A stretch of 64,000 bases of DNA from Lachnospiraceae bacterium. GTDB lineage: Bacteria > Bacillota > Clostridia > Lachnospirales > Lachnospiraceae. The stretch is from positions 310,001-374,000 of the forward strand of contig CAJTCL010000002.1 of assembly GCA_910575005.1 (NCBI GenBank), read 5' to 3'. This document shows positions 51,893 to 61,159 of this stretch, piece after piece (positions within the stretch are counted from its first letter, which is position 1; every line of letters begins with the position of its first letter). The translations under genes were made by a program, and so were the position numbers. Under the pieces are notes generated by a model, which did no database searches, was not told the origin of the DNA, and was given only the letters and a program-made list of their open reading frames with translations.

Positions 51893-53007
51893 AAACTGGA
51901 AAAATACATAATAAATACGATTATTGGCTTGCAGGAATTACCATATTGCCAGGAAGAAAGAAGATTTGCCTTAAGCGTATGTTTGAGGAGACAAAAATGC
52001 TCTATCACGCAAAATCTAAAACCTTGGAGCATATTTCTTTTATGACAGACAGGGAGAGAGAAGGATTTTTGGCTGCTCAGAATAAGTCGGAGCAGGAACT
52101 AGAACGAGAGTGGGAATATTGTATCAAAAATCAGATTTGTCTGACATTGTGGCAAGAACAGACATTTCCCAAAAAGCTTAAAAACATTTATAATCCGCCC
52201 TACGGTTTGTTTTATCAGGGAAGACTTCCAGATCACAGGCAGCCAACAATTGGCGTGGTAGGAGCCAGGAATTGTTCTGCTTATGGAAAAACTGTGGCCA
52301 AGAAGATTGGCGAAGAACTTGCTAAATCAGGGATTGAAGTGATTAGTGGCATGGCGGCAGGGATTGATGGGGCTGCGCAAAAAGGTGCTTTAGATGCAAA
52401 TGGATATACTTGTGGTGTTCTTGGCTGTGGGACAAATATTTGTTATCCTGCAGCTAATCGAGAACTTTATCAGAGATTGATAGAAAAGGGAAGTGTATTG
52501 TCAGAATATCCACCCCATACAAGACCATTGGCAATGTATTTCCCTCAGCGAAACCGTATTATCAGCGGACTTTCAGATGTAGTAATTGTAGTGGAAGCCA
52601 GGGAACGCAGCGGTTCTTTGATTACAGCAGATTTTGCATTGGAGCAGGGCAGAGAGGTCTATGCGATTCCGGGAAGGATTTGTGATGTCTGCAGCCAAGG
52701 GACAAACCGTCTGATCAGTCAGGGGGCTGGGATCTTTTTAAATATGGAAGATTTTCTCAAAGAGATGCATATTTTTATGAAAACAGAAGATAATTCTGCT
52801 GGAAAAGAAAAAATAGTTCTTGAAAATTTGGAAAGGTTGGTGTATAGTTGTCTGGATTTAACTCCCAGGAATTTAGAAACCCTGATGATAGAAACAGGGT
52901 TGAGACTAGGAGCATTGATAGAAAATTTGGAGGCACTGCAGCAGATGGGCATTGTTTCTGAAATATATAAGAATTATTACATTCGTTCTGATACCTTGGA
53001 ATTATGA
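51889..53007 (+). CDS. dprA: DNA-processing protein DprA
   Basis: A 372-residue DprA (Smf). The N-terminal helical part is followed by the Rossmann-like core with GVVGARNCSAYGK, EVISGMAAGIDGAAQKGAL, VLGCGTNICYPAANREL, SEYPPHTRPLAMYFPQRNRII and SGSLITADFALEQGREVYAIPG, then a small winged-helix C-terminus. It binds single-stranded DNA and loads RecA during transformation. The start overlaps the comM stop by 4 bp (ATGA), indicating coupled translation; the longer GTG start at 51877 is possible. Confidence 0.96.
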   Translation: MKTGKIHNKYDYWLAGITILPGRKKICLKRMFEETKMLYHAKSKTLEHISFMTDREREGFLAAQNKSEQELEREWEYCIKNQICLTLWQEQTFPKKLKNIYNPPYGLFYQGRLPDHRQPTIGVVGARNCSAYGKTVAKKIGEELAKSGIEVISGMAAGIDGAAQKGALDANGYTCGVLGCGTNICYPAANRELYQRLIEKGSVLSEYPPHTRPLAMYFPQRNRIISGLSDVVIVVEARERSGSLITADFALEQGREVYAIPGRICDVCSQGTNRLISQGAGIFLNMEDFLKEMHIFMKTEDNSAGKEKIVLENLERLVYSCLDLTPRNLETLMIETGLRLGALIENLEALQQMGIVSEIYKNYYIRSDTLEL

Positions 53008-53040
53008 ACAGATTGATGGGGAAAAAGAAGGAGCAGACAC

Positions 53041-55116
53041 ATGGCAAAATATCTTGTAATCGTGGAATCGCCAGCTAAAGTAAAGACGATCAAAAAATTT
53101 CTTGGAAAAAATTATGAAGTGGCAGCATCTAATGGACATGTTAGAGATTTGCCAAAGAGCCAGCTTGGAATAGATGTGGAGCACGGTTTTGAACCAAAAT
53201 ATATTACAATTCGCGGCAAGGGGGATATTCTCGCCAATCTTCGCAAGGAGGTAAAGAAGGCGGATAAAGTTTATCTGGCAACTGACCCGGACCGAGAAGG
53301 GGAGGCAATTTCTTGGCATTTATCCAAGGCTTTGAAATTAGCAGATAAGAATGTCTATCGTATCAGCTTTAATGAGATTACTAAAAATGCAGTAAAAGCA
53401 TCTTTAAAGCAAGCACGTGAAATTGACATGGATTTGGTGGATGCACAACAGGCTCGCCGTATGCTTGACCGTATGGTGGGGTATCGGATTAGTCCTGTGT
53501 TGTGGGCTAAGGTAAAGCGAGGTTTAAGTGCTGGACGTGTGCAGTCAGTAGCGCTACGTATTATTTGTGACCGAGAAGAGGAGATCAATGCATTTATTCC
53601 AGAAGAATACTGGACATTGGATGCAAAATTTGCAATTCCAGGTGAGAAGAAACGATTGATTGCCAAATTTTATGGAGATGAAAACGGAAAGCGTACAATC
53701 GGCTCTCGAGAAGAACTGGACGGAATATTAAAAGATCTGGCACAGGAGACGTTTCAGGTGCTGGATGTAAAGAAAGGAAAGCGGGTAAAAAAGGCACCGC
53801 TGCCTTTTATTACCAGTACCTTGCAGCAAGAGGCAGCCAAAAGACTGAATTTCTCCACACAAAAAACCATGCGTCTGGCACAGCAGTTATATGAGGGAAT
53901 TGATATCAAAGGTCAGGGAACAGTTGGTATTATCACTTACTTAAGAACAGACTCAGTGCGTATTTCTGAGGAGGCGGACGCAGCGGCCAGGGAATATATT
54001 AGTTCTGCTTACGGAGAAAATTATGTTGCAAAAGAAGGACAGGGTAAGAAAAGCAGTACTAAAATTCAGGATGCACATGAGGCAATTCGTCCTTCTGATA
54101 TCACCAGGACACCAGTAAAGATCAAAGAATCCTTGAGCAGAGATCAGTTTCGTTTATATCAACTAATCTGGAATCGATTTGTGGCCAGCCGTATGAGTAA
54201 TGCGGAATATGAAACTACCTCTGTCAAGATTGGAGCTGGAATTTACCGTTTTCATGTATCAGCTTCTAAGATTACCTTTGAAGGTTTTTTATCAGTCTAT
54301 ACCAGCGATGACGACGACAAAGGAGAAAATAATGTCCTGCTGGGAGCTATTGACACTGAGACAAAACTAAATCTAAAAGAGCTGGAGGAAAAACAGCATT
54401 TCACACAGCCGCCGGCGCATTTTACGGAAGCTTCTTTGGTGAAGGCCTTAGAGGAACTTGGTATTGGACGTCCCAGTACTTATGCACCTACCATTACGAC
54501 ACTTCTCGGCAGGCGTTATGTGACAAAAGAAAATAAGAATCTCTATATCACAGAGTTGGGGGAAGTGGTCAATTCCATTATGACAGAGGCATTTCCAACT
54601 ATTGTAGATGAGAAGTTTACCGCAAATATGGAATCTTTGCTGGATAAAGTGGCAGAAGGAAGTGTTGGCTGGAAAGCAGTGGTCAGTAATTTTTATCCAG
54701 ATCTGGAAGAGGCTGTTCAAATTGCAGAAAAAGAACTAGAAAAGGTGAAGATTGAGGATGAAGTGACCGATGTAATTTGTGAACAATGTGGCAGAAATAT
54801 GGTGGTTAAATATGGACCACATGGTAGATTTTTGGCATGTCCAGGTTTTCCAGACTGCCGCAATACGAAACCTTATCTGGAGAAGATAGGAGTAGAGTGT
54901 CCGAAATGTGGGAAGGAGGTTGTGCTCAAGAAGACTAAAAAAGGAAGAAAATATTATGGCTGTGAGGATAATCCAGACTGTGATTTTATGTCATGGCAAA
55001 AGCCCTCGAAAGAAAAATGTCCGCAGTGCGGCGGATATATGGTAGAGAAGGGGAATAAGCTGGTCTGTGCAGATTCACAGTGTGGATTTGTAAAGGAAAA
55101 AGAAAAGCAAAAATAA
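53041..55116 (+). CDS. topA: DNA topoisomerase I
   Basis: A 691-residue type IA topoisomerase relaxing negative supercoils. The Toprim domain begins LVIVESPAKVKTIKKFLG and has the DPDREGEAISWHL acidic motif; the catalytic Tyr is Y300 in GIITYLRTDSVR; FTQPPAHFTEASLVKALEELGIGRPSTYAP is the conserved hinge. Three C-terminal zinc ribbons are visible: CEQCGRNM...CPGFPDC, CPKCGKEV...CEDNPDC, CPQCGGYM...CADSQC. It follows dprA by 33 bp, the usual dprA-topA-codY order of Firmicutes. Confidence 0.98.
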   Translation: MAKYLVIVESPAKVKTIKKFLGKNYEVAASNGHVRDLPKSQLGIDVEHGFEPKYITIRGKGDILANLRKEVKKADKVYLATDPDREGEAISWHLSKALKLADKNVYRISFNEITKNAVKASLKQAREIDMDLVDAQQARRMLDRMVGYRISPVLWAKVKRGLSAGRVQSVALRIICDREEEINAFIPEEYWTLDAKFAIPGEKKRLIAKFYGDENGKRTIGSREELDGILKDLAQETFQVLDVKKGKRVKKAPLPFITSTLQQEAAKRLNFSTQKTMRLAQQLYEGIDIKGQGTVGIITYLRTDSVRISEEADAAAREYISSAYGENYVAKEGQGKKSSTKIQDAHEAIRPSDITRTPVKIKESLSRDQFRLYQLIWNRFVASRMSNAEYETTSVKIGAGIYRFHVSASKITFEGFLSVYTSDDDDKGENNVLLGAIDTETKLNLKELEEKQHFTQPPAHFTEASLVKALEELGIGRPSTYAPTITTLLGRRYVTKENKNLYITELGEVVNSIMTEAFPTIVDEKFTANMESLLDKVAEGSVGWKAVVSNFYPDLEEAVQIAEKELEKVKIEDEVTDVICEQCGRNMVVKYGPHGRFLACPGFPDCRNTKPYLEKIGVECPKCGKEVVLKKTKKGRKYYGCEDNPDCDFMSWQKPSKEKCPQCGGYMVEKGNKLVCADSQCGFVKEKEKQK

Positions 55117-55226
55117 TCGTTTTATAGGTGAAATTAACATATATATAGAATAAATAATACCATTTGAGCAGATAAGAATTATGTAGAATATTGTAGAAGA
55201 AAAATAGTGGAAATGACAGAAAGTTG

Positions 55227-55255
55227 TTGAAATTCAATGCGAAATATGGTAAAAT
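55227..55255 (+). promoter_or_regulatory. sigma-A promoter for codY
   Basis: TTGAAA, 17 bp, TAAAAT, about 46 bp upstream of codY. Confidence 0.6.
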
Positions 55256-55301
55256 TTAAAACAGTTTAGAGGAAAGTGTAGATTTTATCAGGAGGTATCG
55301 T

Positions 55302-56090
55302 ATGAGTGTTCAGTTATTAGACAAGACAAGAAAGATTAATAAGCTGCTGCACAATAACAACTCCTCGAAAGTGGTATTTAATGATATCTGTAAAGTCTTA
55401 GCTGAGATATTAGCCTCCAATATACTGGTAATCAGCAAGAAAGGGAAGGTGCTTGGCACCAGCAGATGTGACACAGGAGGAGAGCTGCAAGAGTTAATTG
55501 CCGATGAAGTTGGCGGGTTTATTGATGCTATGCTCAATGAGAGGCTCTTGGGAATTCTTTCCACTAAGGAAAATGTTAATTTGGAGACGTTAGGTTTTGT
55601 ATCAGAGGATGTAAAGCTCTATCAGGCAATTATTACACCAATAGATATTGCCGGAGAACGTCTGGGGACTTTATTTGTGTACCGTTTAGAGAGACAGTAC
55701 GATATTGATGATATTATTTTAAGTGAATATGGGACCACGGTTGTCGGTTTGGAAATGATGCGTTCTGTTAATGAGGAGAATGCAGAGGAGAGCCGAAAGG
55801 TACAGATTGTGAAATCTGCGATTAGTACGCTTTCGTTTTCTGAATTAGAAGCTATCACCCATATTTTTGATGAGATGGAAGGCAAAGAAGGGATCTTGGT
55901 TGCAAGCAAGATTGCAGATCGCGTGGGGATCACTAGAAGCGTGATTGTGAATGCATTGCGCAAGTTTGAGAGTGCCGGAGTGATTGAATCCCGTTCTTCT
56001 GGTATGAAGGGAACCTACATCAAGGTGCTAAATGATGTAGTGTTTGAAGAATTGGAACAGGTCAAAAAGCAGAATATGAAACACAGCTAA
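55302..56090 (+). CDS. codY: GTP-sensing transcriptional pleiotropic repressor CodY
   Basis: A 262-residue global regulator. The N-terminal GAF domain (TRKINKLLHNNNSSKVVFNDICKVLAEIL, SRCDTGGE) binds branched-chain amino acids, and GTP acts as second effector in many species. The C-terminal winged helix is ILVASKIADRVGITRSVIVN with RKFESAGVIESRSSGMKGTYIKVLN, the highly conserved CodY DNA-contact region. It represses amino acid synthesis and stationary-phase genes when nutrients are rich, and likely controls ilvN-ilvC here and the flagellar operon just downstream. AGGAGG precedes the start. Confidence 0.97.
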   Translation: MSVQLLDKTRKINKLLHNNNSSKVVFNDICKVLAEILASNILVISKKGKVLGTSRCDTGGELQELIADEVGGFIDAMLNERLLGILSTKENVNLETLGFVSEDVKLYQAIITPIDIAGERLGTLFVYRLERQYDIDDIILSEYGTTVVGLEMMRSVNEENAEESRKVQIVKSAISTLSFSELEAITHIFDEMEGKEGILVASKIADRVGITRSVIVNALRKFESAGVIESRSSGMKGTYIKVLNDVVFEELEQVKKQNMKHS

Positions 56091-56110
56091 ACGGATTTGG
56101 CAGTGAGATG

Positions 56111-56149
56111 AAAAAAGGAATTTGCAGGTAACTACAGATTTCTTTTTTT
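56111..56149 (+). terminator. terminator after codY
   Basis: AAAAAAGGAATTTG (56111-56124) pairs with CAGATTTCTTTTTT (56135-56148) with two wobble pairs, ending in a seven-T run. Confidence 0.8.
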
Positions 56150-56478
56150 GCCCATTTTCCATATTTTGGAAAAAGTTTGTACATATTTTGCCATTCAGTA
56201 CAATATAATTGGAAAGGAAGCAGGGAGAACGGCTGTGTCTTGATAGGAATGCTATGTATAGAACACAGCAAAAAGTAAGGGTATTTTTAGATTTTTTATA
56301 CAAAGAAATCGTCCTTTTTATTAGCGTTTCCTTCGACAAAATGACACAAGATCGTGTTGCAGTTGTGAAAAAATTACAAAAAAGTACTTGCATTATGAGA
56401 GGGTTTGCGCTAATCTATAAAAGGATAGATTCGTATATGGGTATCGGAAAATACGAAGGACGGAAGGAGCGGGATATC
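56150..56478 (+). other. flagellar operon leader region
   Basis: Between the codY terminator and flgB. A promoter TTGCAT (56388-56393), 17 bp, TAATCT (56411-56416) is likely, followed by a small hairpin AATCTAT/ATAGATT (56412-56431) that overlaps the -10. A frame open from 56209 in phase with flgB is not supported as coding. No sigma-28 box (TAAA-N15-GCCGATAT) was seen. Confidence 0.45.
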
Positions 56479-56868
56479 ATGTTAAACAGTGGTATTTATG
56501 ATTATATTGATGTATGGAATAAAGCAGCAGATGCGGCATGGCTGCGAGATACTGCGATTGTCAATAATATTTCCAATGGCGACACACCTGGTTATAAACG
56601 GCAGGATGTAGACTTTGAGGGTGTGCTTGAACGGGAATTGGGAAAAACAAAATATGTGTCACTGGACGATAAGGTGAGCAATCTACATATGAATCATCTG
56701 AATGTATCAATTTATACAGATGCAGAGAATTATTCTTACCGTTTGGATGAGAATAACGTTGACCCAGAACAGGAACAGGCAAAGCTTGTATCAAATAGGA
56801 TCAAATATAATGCCCTGATTGATACCATGTCAAAGGAATTTGCCAGAATTAAGAGTGTGATCAAATAG
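56479..56868 (+). CDS. flgB: flagellar basal-body rod protein FlgB
   Basis: A 129-residue proximal rod subunit: AAWLRDTAIVNNISNGDTPGYKRQDVDFE is the conserved rod-protein N-terminus (helical zone with the Asn-Ala/Asp-Thr-Pro-Gly-Tyr motif), and the C-terminus is the rod-type VDPEQEQAKLVSNRIKYNALI. It is exported by the flagellar type III system. ATG 56479 has GGAAGGAGC upstream; the open frame further upstream is not supported. First gene of the operon. Confidence 0.95.
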   Translation: MLNSGIYDYIDVWNKAADAAWLRDTAIVNNISNGDTPGYKRQDVDFEGVLERELGKTKYVSLDDKVSNLHMNHLNVSIYTDAENYSYRLDENNVDPEQEQAKLVSNRIKYNALIDTMSKEFARIKSVIK

Positions 56869-56913
56869 GCTGGATAAGAATGCCTGAGGGCAGAAAGTTT
56901 GGAGGAAAGGGAT

Positions 56914-57354
56914 ATGTCATTATTTCAATCATTTAATATCAGCACATCCGGTTTGACCGCACAGCGGTTCCGAATGGATGTGATATCTGAGAATGTTGCT
57001 AATGTAACTACGACGAGAACAGAGGACGGGACGCCTTATACCAGGAAAATTGTCAGTTTTCAGGAGAAGCAGGTGACACCTTTTAGCAAGGTGCTAGATA
57101 ACACCAGAGAAGCTCTGATTGGAAATGGTGTGAAAGTCAATAGGGTAGCTGAGGATACTACAAGCGATTATATTATGAAATATGAGCCCTCCCATCCCGA
57201 TGCGGATGAGAATGGATATGTGTCTTATCCGAATGTGAATATCATTACGGAAATGACTAATTTAATTGATGCTAGCCGTTCTTACGAAGCAAATATTACA
57301 GCGTTTGATACCAGTAAGGCGATTGCTTTAAAGGGATTGGAACTAGGAAAATAA
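56914..57354 (+). CDS. flgC: flagellar basal-body rod protein FlgC
   Basis: A 146-residue rod protein: SFNISTSGLTAQRFRMDVISENVANVTT at the N-terminus, PYTRKIVSFQE, then the C-terminal ANGYVSYPNVNIITEMTNLIDASRSYEANI typical of FlgC. ATG 56914 is preceded by GGAGGAAAGG. It lies between flgB and fliE, the standard order. Confidence 0.96.
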   Translation: MSLFQSFNISTSGLTAQRFRMDVISENVANVTTTRTEDGTPYTRKIVSFQEKQVTPFSKVLDNTREALIGNGVKVNRVAEDTTSDYIMKYEPSHPDADENGYVSYPNVNIITEMTNLIDASRSYEANITAFDTSKAIALKGLELGK

Positions 57355-57375
57355 CAGGATAGGGAGGCTATTTAA

Positions 57376-57687
57376 ATGGATATTTCAGCGTTAAGTAATG
57401 TAACATCGGCTTACATTAAGAATGCTGCCGAGCAAAATCCGCAGCTCACTACAGAAGACAGAGGTTTTGAGAGCGTTTTAAAATCGGCAATGGATATGGT
57501 AAATGAGGCAAGTGATCTGCAAAACCAAGCGGAAGAGGCGACTATGCAATTTGCACTTGGTTATGCGACGAACACCCATGACCTGAATGACATTCAGACA
57601 AGGGCTGACATTGCATTAAATTATACGACAGCAGTCAGAGACAGAATGTTAGAGGCTTATAAAGAAATTATGAATATGCAGATTTAA
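57376..57687 (+). CDS. fliE: flagellar hook-basal body complex protein FliE
   Basis: A 103-residue protein linking the MS ring to the rod. The C-terminal half FESVLKSAMDMVNEASDLQNQAEE, ALGYATNTHDLNDIQTRADIALNYTTAVRDRMLEAYKEIMNM is the FliE signature. It follows flgC by 21 bp and is preceded by GGGAGG. Confidence 0.95.
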   Translation: MDISALSNVTSAYIKNAAEQNPQLTTEDRGFESVLKSAMDMVNEASDLQNQAEEATMQFALGYATNTHDLNDIQTRADIALNYTTAVRDRMLEAYKEIMNMQI

Positions 57688-57720
57688 TGCTGTAATTAGG
57701 AGAATGGGTAGGAGAGTCAC

Positions 57721-59328
57721 ATGCAGGAGAGAATAAAAAATATTCCCAAACAGATTTTAGAGTGGTGGAATAAATTTTCAGTAAAACAGAAAACGTTGAT
57801 TGCCAGTGTTGCTCTGGCTGTCATAGTTGCTCTGGTGATTGTTGTCAGGGTATTGACAACACCTACACTTGTACCGATTAGAAATTGTGAGAATACCAAA
57901 GAAGCGGCACAGGTAAAGGAATTGTTGACTGGGGAGGATATTGATTATGAGGTTTCCAGCGATGGGCTGAACTTTTCTGTAAAAGCGGAAGATGAGGCGA
58001 ATGCGGCGATTTTATTAGGCCAGAATGGAATACCAGCTTCCCGATATGAATTTGATAATGTATTTAGTGGTGGATTCAGTACTACTGAGGCAGATAAGAC
58101 CAAGAAGTATCAGCGTTATCTGCAAGAGGAGCTGGCAGAACATTTAGAGAATTTAGATACAGTGCAGAGGGCAAATGTGAAGCTCAGTATGCCGATTGAT
58201 GATGGAACTGTGCTGGCACTGGAAGAAGATACATATGCAGCTGTTACTTTGACTCTCACAGAAGACATGGATGAAGAGAAAGCGAGCGGTCTGGCAAGGT
58301 GGATTGCCACAGCAGTTGGAAATAGTAGTACTGATGATATTTCTATTATGGATACTTCCGGCAATGTCTTGTTTGCAGGTGGAGACACTGCAACCTCTAT
58401 GGGAGCAGCGAGTAGTCAATTATCCTATAAGACAAAAGCAGAAAATATGGTAAAGAATCAGGTCAAAGATGTGGTTCTTGGCACAGGAGTGTATGACAGT
58501 GCATCTGTAGGCTTGAATTTGAATATGAGTTTTGACGAGAGGGAAGAGACAGATCACAATTATTATTTAGATGGTGACGCAGAACATGGTCCGACAGCAA
58601 GAGAACGTGTTTTTGAGCAGGAGACCACAGGCGGAGATGGTGGTGTACCCGGAACCGATGCAAACGGAGAAGATACCACTTATGTCTTGCCAGATGGTGC
58701 AGTAAGCAACAATACGATTTCTGATGTAGACAGAGATTATAATACCAGTGAACGGATTACCAAGACCAAAGGCGTTGGAGGAGAAATTGATTATGATAAT
58801 TCTTCCATCACTGTAGTGGCAAATCAGTACCGCAACTATAGTGAGAGTGCTTTGAGAGCCAGTGGTGAGCTGGATAATATGACTTTTGATGAGTTTGTGG
58901 CAGCGAACAGAGAGAAAGTTAAGCTGGATGTAGATGAAGATTTTATTCAGATGGTGTCCAAAGCAACTGGATTTTCTGAAGATAATATTGTGATTGTGGC
59001 ATACGAAGTTCCATTTTTTGAATATGATGGCGACGGTGGACGGGACGTTTTTGATTATCTCCCGATCATAATTGCAGCTGTAATTATGTTAATGCTGGGA
59101 TATGTGGTGTTTCGCAGTACCAGAAGAGAACAGACAGCAGCACCAGAGCCAGAACTTTCTGTTGAATCTTTGCTGGCTTCAACAAAGGAAGCGCAGGAGG
59201 AGACTTTGGAAGATATTGGATTCTCAGAGAAGTCTGAGACACGTATTTTGATAGAAAAATTTGTAGATGAAAATCCCGAGGCAGTGGCGTCACTGCTTAG
59301 AAATTGGTTGAATGAGGAGTGGGAGTGA
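57721..59328 (+). CDS. fliF: flagellar MS-ring protein FliF
   Basis: A 535-residue ring protein, a membrane platform for the rotor. Two transmembrane helices (about 25-46 and 442-463) flank the ring-building motif domains: TPTLVPIRN, GLNFSVKAEDEANAAILLGQNGIP, RYLQEELAEHLENLDTVQRANVKLSMP and ISVVAN-like ITVVANQYRNYS. The cytoplasmic C-terminus (LIEKFVDENPEAVASLLRNWL) is the FliG-binding tail. It is somewhat longer in the insert than B. subtilis FliF, with an acidic loop near 290-320. Confidence 0.97.
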   Translation: MQERIKNIPKQILEWWNKFSVKQKTLIASVALAVIVALVIVVRVLTTPTLVPIRNCENTKEAAQVKELLTGEDIDYEVSSDGLNFSVKAEDEANAAILLGQNGIPASRYEFDNVFSGGFSTTEADKTKKYQRYLQEELAEHLENLDTVQRANVKLSMPIDDGTVLALEEDTYAAVTLTLTEDMDEEKASGLARWIATAVGNSSTDDISIMDTSGNVLFAGGDTATSMGAASSQLSYKTKAENMVKNQVKDVVLGTGVYDSASVGLNLNMSFDEREETDHNYYLDGDAEHGPTARERVFEQETTGGDGGVPGTDANGEDTTYVLPDGAVSNNTISDVDRDYNTSERITKTKGVGGEIDYDNSSITVVANQYRNYSESALRASGELDNMTFDEFVAANREKVKLDVDEDFIQMVSKATGFSEDNIVIVAYEVPFFEYDGDGGRDVFDYLPIIIAAVIMLMLGYVVFRSTRREQTAAPEPELSVESLLASTKEAQEETLEDIGFSEKSETRILIEKFVDENPEAVASLLRNWLNEEWE

Positions 59329-59330
59329 GT

Positions 59331-60341
59331 ATGTCAGGTTCAGATGAATTTACAGGAGTTCAGAAAGCGGCGATATTGCTGATTGCATTAGGGCCGGAAA
59401 AATCGGCCTCCATTTTTAAACATTTAAAAGAAGAAGAAATTGAAGAACTGACTCTGGAAATTGCCAATACCAGAAGTATCTCCCCTCAGACAAAAGAGGA
59501 TGTGTTGAATGAGTTTTACCAAGTCTGTCTGGCACAGCAGTATATTGCCGAGGGCGGTATTGCTTATGCAAAGGAGTTGCTGGAAAAGGCTTTAGGCGAA
59601 GAGAAGGCACAGGGAGTGATTTCCAAGTTGACTGCTTCCCTTCAGGTACGTCCATTCGAGTTTGTGCGTAAGACGGATCCATCTCAGTTATTGAACTTTA
59701 TTCAGGACGAGCACCCGCAGACAATTGCTATGATTTTGTCCTATTTATCTGCAGGGCAGGCGGCTGTGATTATCGGTTCATTAGTACCAGAGAAACAAGC
59801 GGATGTGGCAAAACGTATCGCTATGATGGACAGAACTTCACCAGACGTGATAAAGGAAGTGGAACGAGTATTGGAACGTAAACTTTCTGCTTTGGTAAAT
59901 CAGGATTACACCATTGTTGGTGGTGTGGATGCCGTGGTAAATATTTTGAATACAGTAGACCGCGGAACAGAAAAACATATTATGGAATCTCTTGAGATTG
60001 AAGAACCAGAATTGGCAGATGAGATCCGTAAGAAGATGTTTGTATTTGAAGATATTCTTCTTCTGGATGACCGTGCAATCCAGCGTGTGCTTCGTGATGT
60101 TGATAACAACGACTTGGGAGTGGCGCTGAAGGCGGCAAATGAAGATGTGCAGAATGTTATCTTCAAGAATATGTCCAAGCGTCTAGCAACCATGATCAAG
60201 GAAGATATGGAATATATGGGACCTGTCCGTATGAAGGATGTTGAAGAGGCACAGCAGAAAATCGTTGGTATTATACGTAAACTGGAAGATTCAGCAGAGA
60301 TTGTAATCTCCAGAGGCGGAGGTGACGAGATCGTTGTCTAA
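59331..60341 (+). CDS. fliG: flagellar motor switch protein FliG
   Basis: A 336-residue switch protein: the N-terminal FliF-binding domain (AAILLIALGPEKSASIFKHLKEEEIEELTLEIA), the middle EHPQTIAMILSYL (EHPQ motif), and the torque-generating C-domain with MFVFEDILLLDDRAIQRVLRDVDNNDL, whose charged residues face MotA. ATG 59331 follows the fliF stop by 2 bp. The last 8 bp overlap fliH. Confidence 0.97.
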   Translation: MSGSDEFTGVQKAAILLIALGPEKSASIFKHLKEEEIEELTLEIANTRSISPQTKEDVLNEFYQVCLAQQYIAEGGIAYAKELLEKALGEEKAQGVISKLTASLQVRPFEFVRKTDPSQLLNFIQDEHPQTIAMILSYLSAGQAAVIIGSLVPEKQADVAKRIAMMDRTSPDVIKEVERVLERKLSALVNQDYTIVGGVDAVVNILNTVDRGTEKHIMESLEIEEPELADEIRKKMFVFEDILLLDDRAIQRVLRDVDNNDLGVALKAANEDVQNVIFKNMSKRLATMIKEDMEYMGPVRMKDVEEAQQKIVGIIRKLEDSAEIVISRGGGDEIVV

Positions 60342-61149
60342 TTTGTATAAGCAGAGATATGTGGTTCCAGATGACAGCGGAACGCGAGTGATCAATTCAA
60401 ATTCTAGAGTGGCAGAACGAATACAGGAGCTTGAACGGCTGCAGATGCAAAATATCCCTACGCAGCAGGGAACCGTAGATGGTTTTGTAGCAGGTCTTAA
60501 TTTGGAAGTGGTAGATGCTGTACCCAAAGAACCGGAGCTGTCTCCCGAGGAAATCAGGGAACAGGCGAAGGAGGAAGCAGAAACTTTACTTTCAGATGCT
60601 AAAAATCATTCGGATGCTTTACTTGCAAACGCAAACCGTGAGGCAGAGCTTATCAGGGAGAAGGCGAGAGAGGAAGGCTTTGAAGCAGGACAACAAGAAG
60701 GGAATGCGAGAGCAGATGCAGAACTGGCAAGAATGCGCAGACAGTTAGAGGAAGAAAAACGTCGCCTGGAGCTGGATTACCAACAAAAGCTTCAGGAAAT
60801 GGAACCATATCTAGTGGGAATTATCTCTAATGTGTTTGAAAAAGTGTTCCATGTACAGTTTGATGATAAGAAAGAAATTCTGATCTATCTGATTCAGAGA
60901 GTAATTTTGGGAGCAGAGGGTACCAAAGAATTTCAAGTTAGGGTGAGTTTGAAAGATTATGAGTTTGTGGAAGAACACAAAAGAGAGATTACCGAGCGGG
61001 TCGGGGCGTCTGTGCATGTGGAGATTATGGCAGATGCAGCTTTACAAGAGCGGCAGTGTATGATTGAGACAGATTCCGGCGTCTTTGACTGTGGTATGGA
61101 TGTTCAGTTAGATAATCTGATGAAAGCATTGCAGTCATTAAGTTTGTGA
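60334..61149 (+). CDS. fliH: flagellar assembly protein FliH
   Basis: A 271-residue regulator of the export ATPase. A long charged coiled coil (about 70-165, EIREQAKEEAETLLSDAKNHSD and LARMRRQLEEEKRRLELDYQQKL) is followed by the C-terminal FliH/HrpE domain (ILIYLIQRVILGAEGTKEFQVRV). The start TTG 60334 is chosen because a full GGAGGTGA (60318-60325) lies eight bases before it; the GTG at 60322 is inside this site. It overlaps fliG by 8 bp. It holds FliI inactive until docking at the export gate. Confidence 0.93.
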   Translation: MSNLYKQRYVVPDDSGTRVINSNSRVAERIQELERLQMQNIPTQQGTVDGFVAGLNLEVVDAVPKEPELSPEEIREQAKEEAETLLSDAKNHSDALLANANREAELIREKAREEGFEAGQQEGNARADAELARMRRQLEEEKRRLELDYQQKLQEMEPYLVGIISNVFEKVFHVQFDDKKEILIYLIQRVILGAEGTKEFQVRVSLKDYEFVEEHKREITERVGASVHVEIMADAALQERQCMIETDSGVFDCGMDVQLDNLMKALQSLSL

Positions 61150-61159
61150 GGAAGATAAT

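Noticed and set aside
56209-56478. N-terminal extension of FlgB by 90 residues
   Set aside because: The conserved FlgB start and a good ribosome site are at 56479; the upstream frame covers the promoter.
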